Below, in pieces: positions 32,289 through 42,689 of a stretch of 64,000 nucleotides of DNA. The DNA comes from Balanoglossus misakiensis (Eukaryota; Hemichordata). Under the pieces are notes generated by a model. It made no database searches. It was not told the origin of the DNA and saw only the letters and a program-made list of their open reading frames with translations. The stretch is from the NCBI GenBank assembly GCA_040954595.2, contig CM082577.2, forward strand, positions 16,740,001 through 16,804,000, in the 5' to 3' direction. Both the position numbers and the translations under genes were made by a program. Position 1 is the stretch's first letter. The number at the start of each line of letters is the position of its first letter.

Positions 32289-34143
32289 TTAAGAACATGC
32301 CGGACAAGTATAAACAGAAATCCTCCGCGCATCCCTGGTCGTCACCTCAACGCAGTGTCCATGGTACCACTCCGAGCAAGCATCACACTGGATCATGAAC
32401 TCACCACGATAGGGCTTCCGACAAACACAATATAGTGTCGATGATACATCGGCGATCTCTGCCTTACCTGTACTATTCCGTTTGAGATTTTCTTGATACC
32501 TCATGACCCATTGGGGCAGGTCTCGGCTCCGACATAGCTTAAGCCGATCATGGTGGGCAGTTACTATGGCCCGCTGGAATTTTACCTTATACAAGTATGG
32601 TGTTAACTTGTTGATTATAATCCCAGGTCCTTTCCACAGATGACTTAATTTCCGGCTTTTCCCTTTTTCTACTGCAGATTCAAGCATGTAAACGCAATTC
32701 CCTACCTCGTAAGAATAAAGGTTTACCCTTAAATCATAATTCCTCTTCATTACTTCTTGGGTAGATTGAAGTTTGGTCCTTGCTATCTCATGCGCAAGCT
32801 TGATAGCGGACTCAAGCTCACAGACATGGTCCTGCGGATCCTTACCTTTGACTGATGATAAGCCAAATACGAGGTCGGAAGGTTGATTGACTTCACGACC
32901 AAGCATTAGCTTATTGGGGGTGAATCCTGTATGTCTATTGATACAGGACCGGAGAGCTCCAGCAATTTGTGATAGATACACATCCCAGTTTCGCTGAGTT
33001 TTGTCCACAAAACATCGAACTGCATCCATCATACTTCTGTTGGCCCGCTCCACTTGTCCATTTGCGGAGGGCCGGTAGGGTGTAGTCCGGGTCTTGTGAA
33101 TGTGTAGCACGTCACAAATTGCGGAGAACAGTTTACTCTCGAAGTTAGCGCCCTGGTCAGTGCAGATCTCAAATGGATAACCAAATCGCAAAAAGAAGTT
33201 TTCCACGGCTGCATGTGCTGTTATTTCCGCGGTTTGGGATGGAAGTGGTATGCACTCCACCCATTTCGTGAACTGGTCAACCATTACAAGAACACACTCA
33301 TTCCCTCGTGCTGTTTGAGGTAGTGGGCCCAGGAAATCCAGATGGACACGCTCCATAGGGGCGCCAGCATGGAACTTGGTTAACTGGAATCGGGATCGAC
33401 GCACAGGTTTCTTGCTAGTTGCACAGACACTACAAGAAGTAATAAACCGGTTGATATCTCGAGACATACCATACCAGAAATATTTCTCCCTGAGTTTGGC
33501 TTGAGTCCTGGTAATCCCCTGATGTCCTGCAGCAGGAATGTTGTGATTTAACTCCATGACCTCCAACTGCAGCGATCTGGGCACAACCAGGGTCACACTG
33601 TCATCCAGTTCCCTCCATATGGTCCCATTTTCAATAAAGAAGATATCCCTGTTAATCCAATAATACTTGGCTGCCGGAGAAGACAAGAATATCTCATTAC
33701 TGCTTGGTTCCACTTTCGATGTAAGCCATGACCACAGAAAAATCAGATCTGCATCCTGTTGCTGGGCCTGACCGATTTCTTTGGTCGTATACCCCAAAAA
33801 GGTGCTGCCTTGGGTGTCTTGGTGAAACCGTGTAACAACCCAGCATTTTGGGGAGGATACGGTTTTAATTATCTCAACTGAGGGGTACATAGTATCCAGG
33901 TCACTAATAGTACCATCCTCAGGAGATAAAGGATCCCAGCAGATGAAATCCGATTCCCATGGCCATTTTGGAAACTGGTTGGTGACTTGCAGTTGAGCAA
34001 CCTTGAGGGTCGATTCGGTGTCCTTGCCCTGATAAGGAAATGAGACTAGTGGTACTACATCATCCACATCACTGGTAAAACGAGCCCAATTGTCATGTGC
34101 ACAAGTACAGTAGTACAGGGTAGATTTCCTGGTCTAACTTCGA
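32289..34143 (-). pseudogene. pol: Gypsy-3 integrase with C-terminal PHD finger (3' part of pol)
   Basis: The frame is open from about 34143; the first ATG is at 34067. Counting from that ATG: zinc domain H175, H182, C212, C215; DDE core D244 (LDFLGPL), D304 (CTDQGANFE), E340 (SANGQVERAN). A GPF/Y-type region follows (VNLYSYEVGNCVYML, WKGPGIIINKL). The last 48 residues form a PHD finger (C4HC3): YCVCRKPYRGEFMIQCDAC, then WYHGHC and CPAC. It resembles the KDM7/PHF8 class, which reads H3K4me3 in host proteins. The domain itself is intact, but two frameshifts separate it from RNase H. The end overlaps the 75-bp upstream extension of the TatD ORF. Confidence 0.88.
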
Positions 34144-34230
34144 TGGAAAAATCGCAGCAAACTTCACCATGGGGCTGGCGTGATAAAGCATCGGCGTTAC
34201 TGTGCTTCTTCCCAGGTCGGTGTTGTACGG

Positions 34231-36500
34231 TCATGTTGTATTGGCTAAGTTCTTCCTTGCCAGTTGTCCTTGGGGGTCCTTGAACCGTAGGAGCCAGACA
34301 AGACTGCTATGGTCGGTTCTGATAGTAAATTGGTTCCCCAACAGAAAATGACGGTACTGGCGAGTAAACCGTACCACTGCTAGCAGCTCCTTCCTGGTAG
34401 TACAATAGCGTCGTTGCTCAGGGGTAAGGGCATAACTTCCATAAGAAATTACTTTCTCCTCCCCATTCTGCAATTGCAATAATTCAGCTCCAATGGCGAA
34501 GTCTGATGCATCTGTATCTAAAATGAAAGGATCGGTGTTGCTGGGCAAAGCGAGCACAGGGGCAGACAACAAAGCCTCTTTCAATGTGTCAAAAGCCTGC
34601 TGTTGTTCCTGACCCCAAATGAAAGCTTTTTTCCCGGTAACACCATAGAGAGGAACAGCCGTATTAGCGAAATCTTTGATGAATGCTCGATGGTAATTGG
34701 CCAATCCCAAAAACTTCTCAACATCTTTGGTGTTCTTAGGTACGGGCCAATCCTTGACTGCTCGAATGGAACTTTTATCCAACTCCACATTGCCGTTCCT
34801 GATGATGCGCCCCAAGAAGACGACTTCTCTTTGAAAGAGGTCGCACTTCTTGGGTTTCAGTTTTAGTTGGAAGTGACGCAGTCGACCAAAAACTTTCCGC
34901 AAGTAGGTCAGATGGTTGTCGAATGAAGTCCCAAGCACGAGAATGTCATCAATGAAGGCTAACACGATATCCCAAGTAAGACCTCTGAGTACTAGATTGA
35001 TGACTCTGGAGAATGTGGCTGGAGCATTGCAGAGACCAAAGGGCATTCTATTGAATTCAAACAAACCATATTTGGTGGTGAAGGCAGTTTTCTTCTGGTC
35101 TTCTTCCTTGATCCTAATCTGCCAATATGCTGAGTTTGCGTCCAATTTTGAAAACCACGTTTGTCCTGCCAATGTATCCAGACATTCTTCAATCAGAGGT
35201 AGAGGGTAGACATCTTTGGTCGTGTGATCATTTAATGCACGATAATCGACACACCAACGAACTCCCCCATCACGTTTTCTCACTAGTACTGGAGCAGAAG
35301 CCCACTCGGAAATAGAAGGTTGGATAACCCCTGCATCTAGCATCTTTTGAAGATGTGCCTCTTCTTCCTGCGCAAAACACATGGGTGTCCGGCGCATCCG
35401 CTGTTTGACTGGCTTGGAATCACCGGTGTCGATATGATGTTGAATGGTGGTGAAGTTCCCCAGATCAAATTCGGTTTTGGCAAACACATCTTCATACTCG
35501 ATAAGTAGATCTTGCACTCGAGCTTTTTCTTCATCTTGTAGATGGATGCCAGACCTCTCCAAGAGATCATGAAGATGTACAGGGATTTCGTCCTTCTCTG
35601 TTTCTCCGTTCCTTTCCTTGGATTCGACAGGTTGAAGTGAAACAGCCCCTACCTCTACCGCATGAGCGATGACCTTGCCTCTTCGAAGGGTCACAAACTC
35701 ATCAGTAGGGTTGACTATGCAAACTTTAGGTGTCTGTCCTCCTGAATGGAGTGTACGTGGTATCATTACCAGTAGATCTTCTGTTGATTCAACCACATAC
35801 TCAGACATGGAGTCATGCATAGCACATGGCAGTCTAATTACAGTATTTGGTGGGATCCTTACCCTATGCAAGAGAGCGACTCTTGCGATCTTGGGTTCCC
35901 CTATTACTGTACCAAACTGCAAGGGTATTATTTCATCCTCAATCCCAAGAATGTTGTTGAGTAAATCTAGATGGATCCCATGAGACCTAACAAAGTCGAT
36001 GCCTAGGAGCATTTCGTCCTCAATGGGAGCCACATAGACTCGCTCCGAGTATAGACCTTTTCCCAATCGGATGTCAACCGGACCCACCAAAAACCCCTTC
36101 ATCTTCAGCTCCCTTCCGGCAGTTTGGAAGGTCACTTGGTTAATAATGGGCGGTTTAACATCTAACTGGTCAAAGAACTTATCAGAAATGATAGTTACTT
36201 CCGAAGCGGTATCAATTATCGCTTGGGTATCATGTCCTTGTATCCGAAGTGGAACGCGGTACATTTTACCGGAACGCAATTGACAAATAGTTAACAATTC
36301 ATGTGAATCGTTAACCCCATCTACGGAAGACAACGCAATGTTACCGTCTCCTACCACCCTCAAAACGTTGCGCTCCTTCCGAGTTACCTCTGGAGGAAAC
36401 ACCCCGCTCTTTTGGATGGATGAAGGGATAACATCACTATGATGGTGATGGCCTGTTGATCTAGGGGTCACCTCCAGGCCTAATCGGTGGACCCCTTCCC
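34231..36500 (-). pseudogene. pol: Gypsy-3 protease, RT and RNase H (5' part of pol)
   Basis: The frame runs in -1 relative to gag and is open back into the gag end. From the GTG at 36471: protease AIIDTASEVTIISDKFF (DTAS at 87-90; an alanine replaces the usual glycine of DTG/DSG), RT WCVDYRALND (~406), MPFGLCNAPATFSRV (~476), and the catalytic box FIDDILVLG (506-514) instead of the common YLDD/YVDD. RNase H LDTDASDFAIGAE and RTDHSSLVWLL follow. It breaks near 34260 and reaches a stop at 34231, although the remaining RNase H end (HRPGKKHSNADALSRQ) is readable in another frame. Confidence 0.9.
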
Positions 36501-38513
36501 GTTTGGGGGTTCCGAAAAGGATACCCTACGCTCTGGGGAGGTGAAGCGACGTGAAGGTGAGGCAGTGCAGTCCCGTTGAAAATGTCCAGGTTTTCTGCAG
36601 CGGTAGCAGTTGGACCTACTGGGAGAAGGAGATCTTGATCGTGCACTAACCAAACCCTCAAGTTGAAGAGCCATCTTATTTAAGGTAGATGTAAGGTCCG
36701 CTAGGTGGCGCTCCATTCGTGACATCCGTCGCTCCAGTTCACCAATGGGGGAGGCCTGCTTTGACGTCCCTGGAGGGGTGGTAGACACGGCTTTTACCTC
36801 AATAGCTTCCTCCCCGGTCTGAGGAGAATCCTGGCTTACATACCGAACCCGAGGTGGTGGTGGTCGGTCAAAAATGGCTCGGCGATTGAATTGATGCCAT
36901 TTTATTAGGTTGATAGCCTGTTCCATCGACCGAGGGTAGTTATTGGCGGCATACTGCCCAGCGTGCTTGTCAATACACCCCTGACAAAAACGTAAAACAG
37001 CCTGTTCCATCATAAACGAATCGGATACTCTGCTGTATGCGTTGGTAGCTACAGTTAGGATCCTATCAGCCCATTTGTTCAGAGGCTCGTTGGGTTCCTG
37101 TTTCTGTTGCAGGAAATCCAAATGGGCTGTCTCTGGCAGTTCTTTATAACCAAAGCGTTGCTCCAGTTTGAGCAACAGATCCATGTAACGAATATTCGGT
37201 TCGTTCTCCAGAATGATGGTGTAACAGTCCCCAGCTTCTCCATCCAGACACCAGCACAGTTGTTCACGTCGTACATCGCCTGACCAACCCTGGGAAGTTG
37301 CATATTTGGAAAATCTCATGACAAAGGATTTCCAACTTCCCTCCCCATTAAAATACAGATTTTTGGGGAAATGCCGGGGTTGGATAGCGTCTGCCCCCTG
37401 ATGTCTTGGTGCATGGACTCTTGGAAGGGTATTTTCGGAATGAACATTCTGTCTTGAAGATGTTCCAGCAAGCATGCCTGGTGTCAACCCATATGCCCGG
37501 TCACCCGCTCCAAAGTGCTGCGAAGTTGCAGACGGAACATTCATAGGCGGATTAGCTGTTCTATCCAATGAATGTAGACCCTGGGTGAATGTATGCGGTG
37601 CACTGCCATGCACAGATGATGATGGCATTCCAGGGTGAGCTATAGGATGACCAGTATAGGATTGCGCCACCATCGGTGGTAGGGTGACAGGAAAATACCC
37701 CCCCAACGATGGAACAAAATGCCACTGGACAGAGGAGGTTTGTGGGCCAGACCGCTCTCCACAATACGGAACCGATGGTGGAACACCCCGGGGGTGTCCA
37801 GTCACAGGCACCGATTGCTGAAAAGCAGAAGGGGTCACAACAGTTCCTGCTGCAGCTGGAACAGGTGATTGCGAACGAGAATGTGACAATGGGGTATTAA
37901 CCACCGGAGCTGATTGTCGTCCATAAGTGGGCAGCGCAGAGGTCGTCATCGTTTCCATCGGTGGAGTGCTGCCGGTGACTTGTTGTGTACGCAGTGATCT
38001 TCTAGGAACCGTTCCGGATGCTGGAGTGAACGCGACGGATGGTGCAGCAATTGCAGACCCTGGTGGGACCATGACCGCTGGGCCCGCGCTCGCAAAATCA
38101 TCATCCAATGACATCTGTCCAACATCCGACCCAGGACCATCCAGACCACGCACAACACTCCTCCTTGATGACGGTGGCATGGATAACTCATCAATCTTCT
38201 TTACCACGTTATCGATGGTAGGATCCCTCCGCGATGACCTTGGGGTTGCTGGAGGTTCGGGCAGCTTAGCCGGTGAAACCATGAAGCTTGCATCCTCCAA
38301 TTCCACATCGAATGGCGGCCCGAACGTTGAAAAATCGACACGAGCCTTGAAATCTTCCGAGATGCTGATGTGGGGCAGGGCCATAACATGTTCCCATGTA
38401 AGGTTTCCCACCCGTTCTCGTTCAGTTAGCAAGGTTTTGGCCGATGCTCTTCCAATCCCATAGATGGTAATCAACTCATCCAAAGTACAGTGGTTAATGT
38501 ACACCCTAGCCAT
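36480..38513 (-). CDS. gag: Gypsy-3 Gag with N-terminal helix-hairpin-helix motif
   Basis: 677 residues from the ATG at 38513 (MARVYINHCTLDEL); a GTG two codons earlier extends the frame but is not needed. Residues ~5-50 are a helix-hairpin-helix (ComEA-like): YINHCTLDELITIYGIG, then ASAKTLL and WEHVMALPHI, a fold that binds DNA non-specifically. Residues ~70-370 are long, low-complexity and P/S/G-rich. A capsid-like region (~385-520) includes FVMRFSKYATSQGW and HLDFLQQKQEPNEPLNKWAD. A zinc knuckle CYRCRKPGHFQRDC comes near ~640. The length exceeds typical Gypsy Gags because of the N-terminal extension. No stop was seen. The long plus-strand frame at 37927-38463 is its antisense shadow. Confidence 0.88.
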   Translation of the reverse strand: MARVYINHCTLDELITIYGIGRASAKTLLTERERVGNLTWEHVMALPHISISEDFKARVDFSTFGPPFDVELEDASFMVSPAKLPEPPATPRSSRRDPTIDNVVKKIDELSMPPSSRRSVVRGLDGPGSDVGQMSLDDDFASAGPAVMVPPGSAIAAPSVAFTPASGTVPRRSLRTQQVTGSTPPMETMTTSALPTYGRQSAPVVNTPLSHSRSQSPVPAAAGTVVTPSAFQQSVPVTGHPRGVPPSVPYCGERSGPQTSSVQWHFVPSLGGYFPVTLPPMVAQSYTGHPIAHPGMPSSSVHGSAPHTFTQGLHSLDRTANPPMNVPSATSQHFGAGDRAYGLTPGMLAGTSSRQNVHSENTLPRVHAPRHQGADAIQPRHFPKNLYFNGEGSWKSFVMRFSKYATSQGWSGDVRREQLCWCLDGEAGDCYTIILENEPNIRYMDLLLKLEQRFGYKELPETAHLDFLQQKQEPNEPLNKWADRILTVATNAYSRVSDSFMMEQAVLRFCQGCIDKHAGQYAANNYPRSMEQAINLIKWHQFNRRAIFDRPPPPRVRYVSQDSPQTGEEAIEVKAVSTTPPGTSKQASPIGELERRMSRMERHLADLTSTLNKMALQLEGLVSARSRSPSPSRSNCYRCRKPGHFQRDCTASPSRRFTSPERRVSFSEPPNGKGSTD
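36501..36507 (-). promoter_or_regulatory. Candidate -1 frameshift heptamer CCCAAAC
   Basis: On the minus strand C CCA AAC lies in the gag frame as X XXY YYZ, six codons before the gag stop. A -1 slip here leads directly into the open pol frame. It fits the canonical retroviral form. I did not model a downstream pseudoknot. Confidence 0.55.
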
Positions 38514-38519
38514 TGTCAC

Positions 38520-40170
38520 AGTTCACAATCTTAATTTACACAAGCCTTGGATGCAAAAACTTGAGCAAATTAAATTACCCTCTGATATGTTTAAACAAGT
38601 CTAGAAATTTTCTTTAAACTTGAGAAAACTATCAGTTAATAGATTTACACAAGTCTAACTAGTAAACTTGGAAAATCTATATGTTACTAACTGAATTCAA
38701 TCTAAATTTAGACAAGTCCCCAAAAAGCCAAGAAATTCGGAAAAATCAAGTGAAGTGTCACTATGCAATCACACAAGCCACAGATTTCTCCACGAACTTG
38801 AATAAAGTGACGACACAGATCCAAATCCCCAATTCTAATCAATTTCAAAGCTTCTCAAAAACTTGAAGAAACTCGATAAATTCAGTACAGGGAAAAGGGA
38901 CAAGTGCTGTTTTTCTCGTGGGAAGACTTATTTTTTTTTCAAAAAGGCCGAAACAATTGCACAGAAAAAATTCCTACACTCTTGGATACAAGCACGAATT
39001 GCAGGACCCTAACAGTGGTAGAAATCTCCTGAATCCATGCAGTAATTGTGATATGCGATCACCCACTTTCAGGATGACCACACATTATCACTACTGCAAT
39101 ATTACCCAAATGACCCACAAGGAAAATGCTCTCAGTGATAGAAGAAATTATTGACCTGTTATATTTGTCGGTTTTTTTATTACTAGAACGTAACAATATT
39201 TTCGACCTGTTATATTTGTTGGTCGGTTTTTTTTTTTTTTTAGTACTGGAAATATCTAAGCTATCCCAGAAATATGCAACAATAACGAAGATATCCAGTA
39301 ACAACAGAGTCAACGCTTCAAACTAAAATTCAAATAACCAGGTGGTAGATAAATTTGCACAAGAATGATCGAATTCCCGCGTCAAACGCTATTCAAAGAA
39401 AAATTCCCGCTCCACAAATGTTATGCAATCTCTCAGCGAAATGCTTTCAAAAATAATCCCGACACGTAACCGTACGACAAACTGCACAGATGTCCCCAAA
39501 GAATTCCTCCAATATACAAATGCCGCGCTCCCGCAACAGGTGTTTTCTTGAAGAAAAACCCCGAGAACAAAAATACAAAAGGTCGCACAAGAAACGCCGA
39601 GAACGGTACCGATAGATAATTGAAAACGGCTCCGCAAACACCTACAGCACAAAGGAAATTCCCGGCCAATAAAGACGTAGTTTCGCCAGTGTCGCCAAAG
39701 AAAAACCAGTGCGAAGCAATGAAACGAAACCGCCACAATCGCCGTCCCAGCGACCGTATCGTCCGACAAAAATGCAGTAAATAATCCACACAAATGCCGA
39801 CACAGGAAGATTTAATTCAACAAAACGCATGAAAAACTACACACAAACGCTGCACCGGAAAGTTCTAGGTTTCACGAATGACAAGAATTCCCAAACTCAA
39901 GTACAAAAAAACCCGAAACTAAATAAACAAATTCCCGCACACACTTTCACTTCCAACACAATTACTTGAGATCCTTTGGTGATACGGAAAATCTGCTCAC
40001 TCAGGTAAACCACACAAGCTACTCAAATTCACCGATGAGCACCAGTACAGAAACACCACAGTCTCCGGGTAATTTTTTTCCTTTTACTTTTTCCGCCCGA
40101 AAACAATGAGTCTTGTACTTACCCAATCCCCTCAAAAATTCCGCAGGGAAGAAGTTGCTCGCAGCGCCAA
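38520..40170 (-). other. Gypsy-3 5' untranslated leader (~1.65 kb) with strong splice donor
   Basis: It lies between the PBS and gag with no long conserved frame; the open frames at 39389-39830 overlap one another and lack motifs. A consensus-quality donor (GATTGG|gtaagtac) lies at 40122/40123, about 48 nt into the leader. A duplicated word (gacctgttatatttgt) occurs at about 39154 and 39205. A leader of this length with a donor at its start is unusual for Ty3/gypsy elements and suggests spliced transcripts. Confidence 0.6.
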
Positions 40171-40465
40171 TGTAGCGTTTTCCCCAACTTCAACGCCACG
40201 GAAAGGTTTCCCTAGTCAATGCCCGTAACGCATACTCACCTAGTTGAGTGCGTGCAGGCGGTCCGGGTCCAGAACAAGTAGAGCGTGTAGCACCAGACCA
40301 TGGACGAGACGAGAGAGAACCCCGGCTTCCGGTCCCACGGTGATATATATAACCTTCACGGGGTCACGTGACAGGTCACATAAGGGTCATCACCCAATCA
40401 GCATTTCCACAGGAATCTCCAGGCACTGGTATACTCCAGGTGAGGTATTCTCCAGAAATACCACA
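40171..40465 (-). repeat. Gypsy-3 5' LTR
   Basis: 295 bp. It is followed on the high-coordinate side by ACGTCACTGG, where LINE ORF1 resumes. Confidence 0.92.
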
Positions 40466-40731
40466 ACGTCACTGGTCTTGCTGCTCTGGCTGGGAAAACG
40501 TTTCAGCTTGCATTTGTTGCACAGTTGTAAGTCTCCTCGGCACAATTGTACTCCCCTGTTAGTTTTGCAGTCGTTGCACTTCATCATTTTCCTTAACGTA
40601 TTGTACGGGCACAAATTGACAGGATATTTCCAATTGTTCAGGGAGCCGATGCACCACGCTGTCGTGGCTTTCAAGATGGCGTCAATCTGTGATGTGGTGT
40701 ATGGACATAAAGCAATGGAAACCAGCTCCAT
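40466..40731 (-). pseudogene. LINE ORF1 N-terminal part
   Basis: From the ATG at 40731 (MELVSIALCPYTTSQIDAIL) the frame shows a cysteine-rich zinc-binding segment (CNDCKTNRGVQLC, then CNKC), as in ORF1 proteins of CR1/Jockey-like LINEs. It is cut at 40466 by Gypsy-3, and its continuation is at 29205 downwards. An alternative is a host zinc-binding exon, but the flanks of Gypsy-3 join LINE material on both sides. Confidence 0.6.
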
Positions 40732-40744
40732 TTGTCAGTGATGT

Positions 40745-42200
40745 TGTATCCCTCAAAAGAAGAAAAGGAAAATGTGAAAAAAATTTCCAACAACTCAAAG
40801 TGTATGTGTTTTATTTTATTCGTTGATTGTCTTAAAATGAAAAGTTGAATGAGTTGTTTCCAACCTGCTTATTGTTAATAATAATTTTACTAGTGGTGAT
40901 GTTCATGTTATGGTAAATTGTAATTTTAATGAGAATATTAAAGATTCCTTGCTTTTCTTTCTAAAGCAAAAAAGAAAAAAAACAAGCTTGGGTTGCTGAA
41001 CTTGAAATCAATCTCCAATGTGCCATTTTGTTGCTGTGTGAATTGTGCATGTGTTGATGTGTGAAGATGAGAAAGCCATCAAGCAGTTTCCCCAAGGGTC
41101 ATAATGAAGGCCCCTTTGCCCCCCGGGCCCGTATGAAGTATTGTTTTTACTTTTCCTGTGGCTCTTCCGCCCATCTTTTCCACCTTTTATATTCAACCAA
41201 ACTGTTGCCAAACGGCCGTCTTTCCTAATCCTACTCAAAACCTTCCTACAGTTGGGGCAAACTAATCTTGGGGGATGTCTAAACTAATATTCACATGAAA
41301 GAGGTCAGTGATCTCCGTGGTGTACTTGCCTCTCTAAAAGTTTCAGTCAATCTATCACTACTACGGGATCGGGAACATATCCTACACCTATTAGCTATTT
41401 CATGTTTGTGGTCAGCCATTATCTAAAATTCTGAAAACAAAAACAGCATGACATTCAAAATCGCGGCCATTGAAAAACAGCTGATCGATCATGTTATGCT
41501 ATGTTTTCCTGGATGCAATGAGGCACGGACTTTGACAGAAAAATAACAGGTTTCCACTAAAAAATGTGGCCGATCAGTTACACAGTCTTTATATTAGGAC
41601 AATTTTGGCGTCAAAAAAAAAGATCGATTTAGAAGACATTTGAAAAAATGGCAAAAACTTACCTCGATTTTGAAGTAGATGGCTGTTTTCGACTTATGGT
41701 ACATGATTGTTACCCTAGTTGCTGGTATAAATACATATGTACTGCAGATTATTCTGTTGTTCACTACTACATAACTTTGGTATCGCTCCTCATTACTGTG
41801 AGAATGAAAGAAAGGAGTTCCTTTTAAAATTCAATATTTCAAACCATTATTTGAATATATTATTGACAAGTTGCATTTTACTCTTGCTTAGGTTTTCTCT
41901 CAACACTATCAAATATTTACAACAAACCTCGTGATAACAGGTCAAAACTTACATAGTGTGAATTGAGATTATCAGAAGCCATGAAATAATTATGCAAGTT
42001 AGTCACTTGGCCATGAAATAATTTTTACGGTATTACATGGCATTTTATACAACTGAGTAAACAAGGGGCCGGACTACTTCTATGTTATGATACAAATTGT
42101 CGTCTGCTACCTTAAGTTCATGAACCTAAACACGATGGAGGACAGGCATTGCGACTGTCAAAATTGCGAATATTTTGATCATATGGAAAGTGAATTTTAT
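40745..42200. other. No gene seen
   Basis: AT-rich, with short open frames only. The left edge may include the 5' end of the interrupted LINE, but I cannot place it. I see nothing else supportable. Confidence 0.4.
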
Positions 42201-42217
42201 TATGAAGACCCTGTGGA

Positions 42218-42450
42218 AACAAGCGGAAATTCCCAAGGATATGGCGGCGGACGTCTCGCTGACCGTAGCACTAGGAACCGCGAGCGCAGAAAGGTATGCC
42301 CATGTCAACACCGCTGACGTCGACGCCCTGGTTGCAGCACAGAAAAATCCAAACACTGAAATGAAAACATGACGCGAAGTAGCAGTTTTCCGAGAATGGC
42401 TTCAATCTATAGCAGAAGAAACTCGCCCTCTAACCAACGTTATTCTGTAG
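42218..42450 (+). pseudogene. Crypton/DUF3504-like tyrosine recombinase N-terminal fragment
   Basis: The reading ERYAHVNTADVDALVAAQKN, then NT, a stop, and REVAVFREWLQ, resembles the N-terminal SAM-like block of Crypton-type recombinases and their domesticated relatives (ZMYM/QRICH1/KCTD1 class), where 'L...DID.LL...KNT...V..F..WL' recurs. Stops at 42369 and after ~42440 show it is dead. No catalytic R-H-R-Y part was found. The assignment rests on one short block. Confidence 0.4.
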
Positions 42451-42689
42451 CCAGTGCCGACCAGCAGTGTCAAATGAGCAACATACTCACAGGGACTCAG
42501 AATACATTTGATCCACGTCCGACCGTAGCGAGCACAACACGTCTGATAGTACCAGCTGGAAAGATGCAACCCCCTGTTGCCGGCCCTTCGCATGCGACGG
42601 CTATTCGAGGTCCAGTTCCCACATTTCACCAATTGCCACGAAGGGTTTGATTATCATTCCTGTCACCTTTGATAGCAAATAAATCTCTC

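Larger units (their letters stand above)
29206..40465 (-). mobile_element. Gypsy-3: 11.26-kb Ty3/gypsy element with PHD integrase and TatD-nuclease ORF
   Basis: Minus-strand element with 295-bp LTRs at 40171-40465 (5') and 29206-29500 (3'), reading TGTGGTATTTC...AACGCTACA. They differ at about 5 positions (~1.7%). The flanks share ACGT as a 4-bp target duplication inside LINE ORF1. A PBS-like ttggcgctgcgagcaac follows the 5' LTR, and a purine tract (aagaaaacaggggagag) precedes the 3' LTR. Order: ~1.65-kb leader, gag, pol (-1 frame), TatD-containing ORF. Two frameshifts between RNase H and integrase (about 34260 and 34145) disable this copy, but gag and the TatD ORF are open. Confidence 0.92.

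Noticed and set aside
37927-38463. 178-codon plus-strand frame
   Set aside because: Antisense of Gypsy-3 gag in a low-complexity region; no motif.
39389-39830. Overlapping minus-strand frames in the Gypsy-3 leader
   Set aside because: Three overlapping frames with no motif; simple consequence of base composition.
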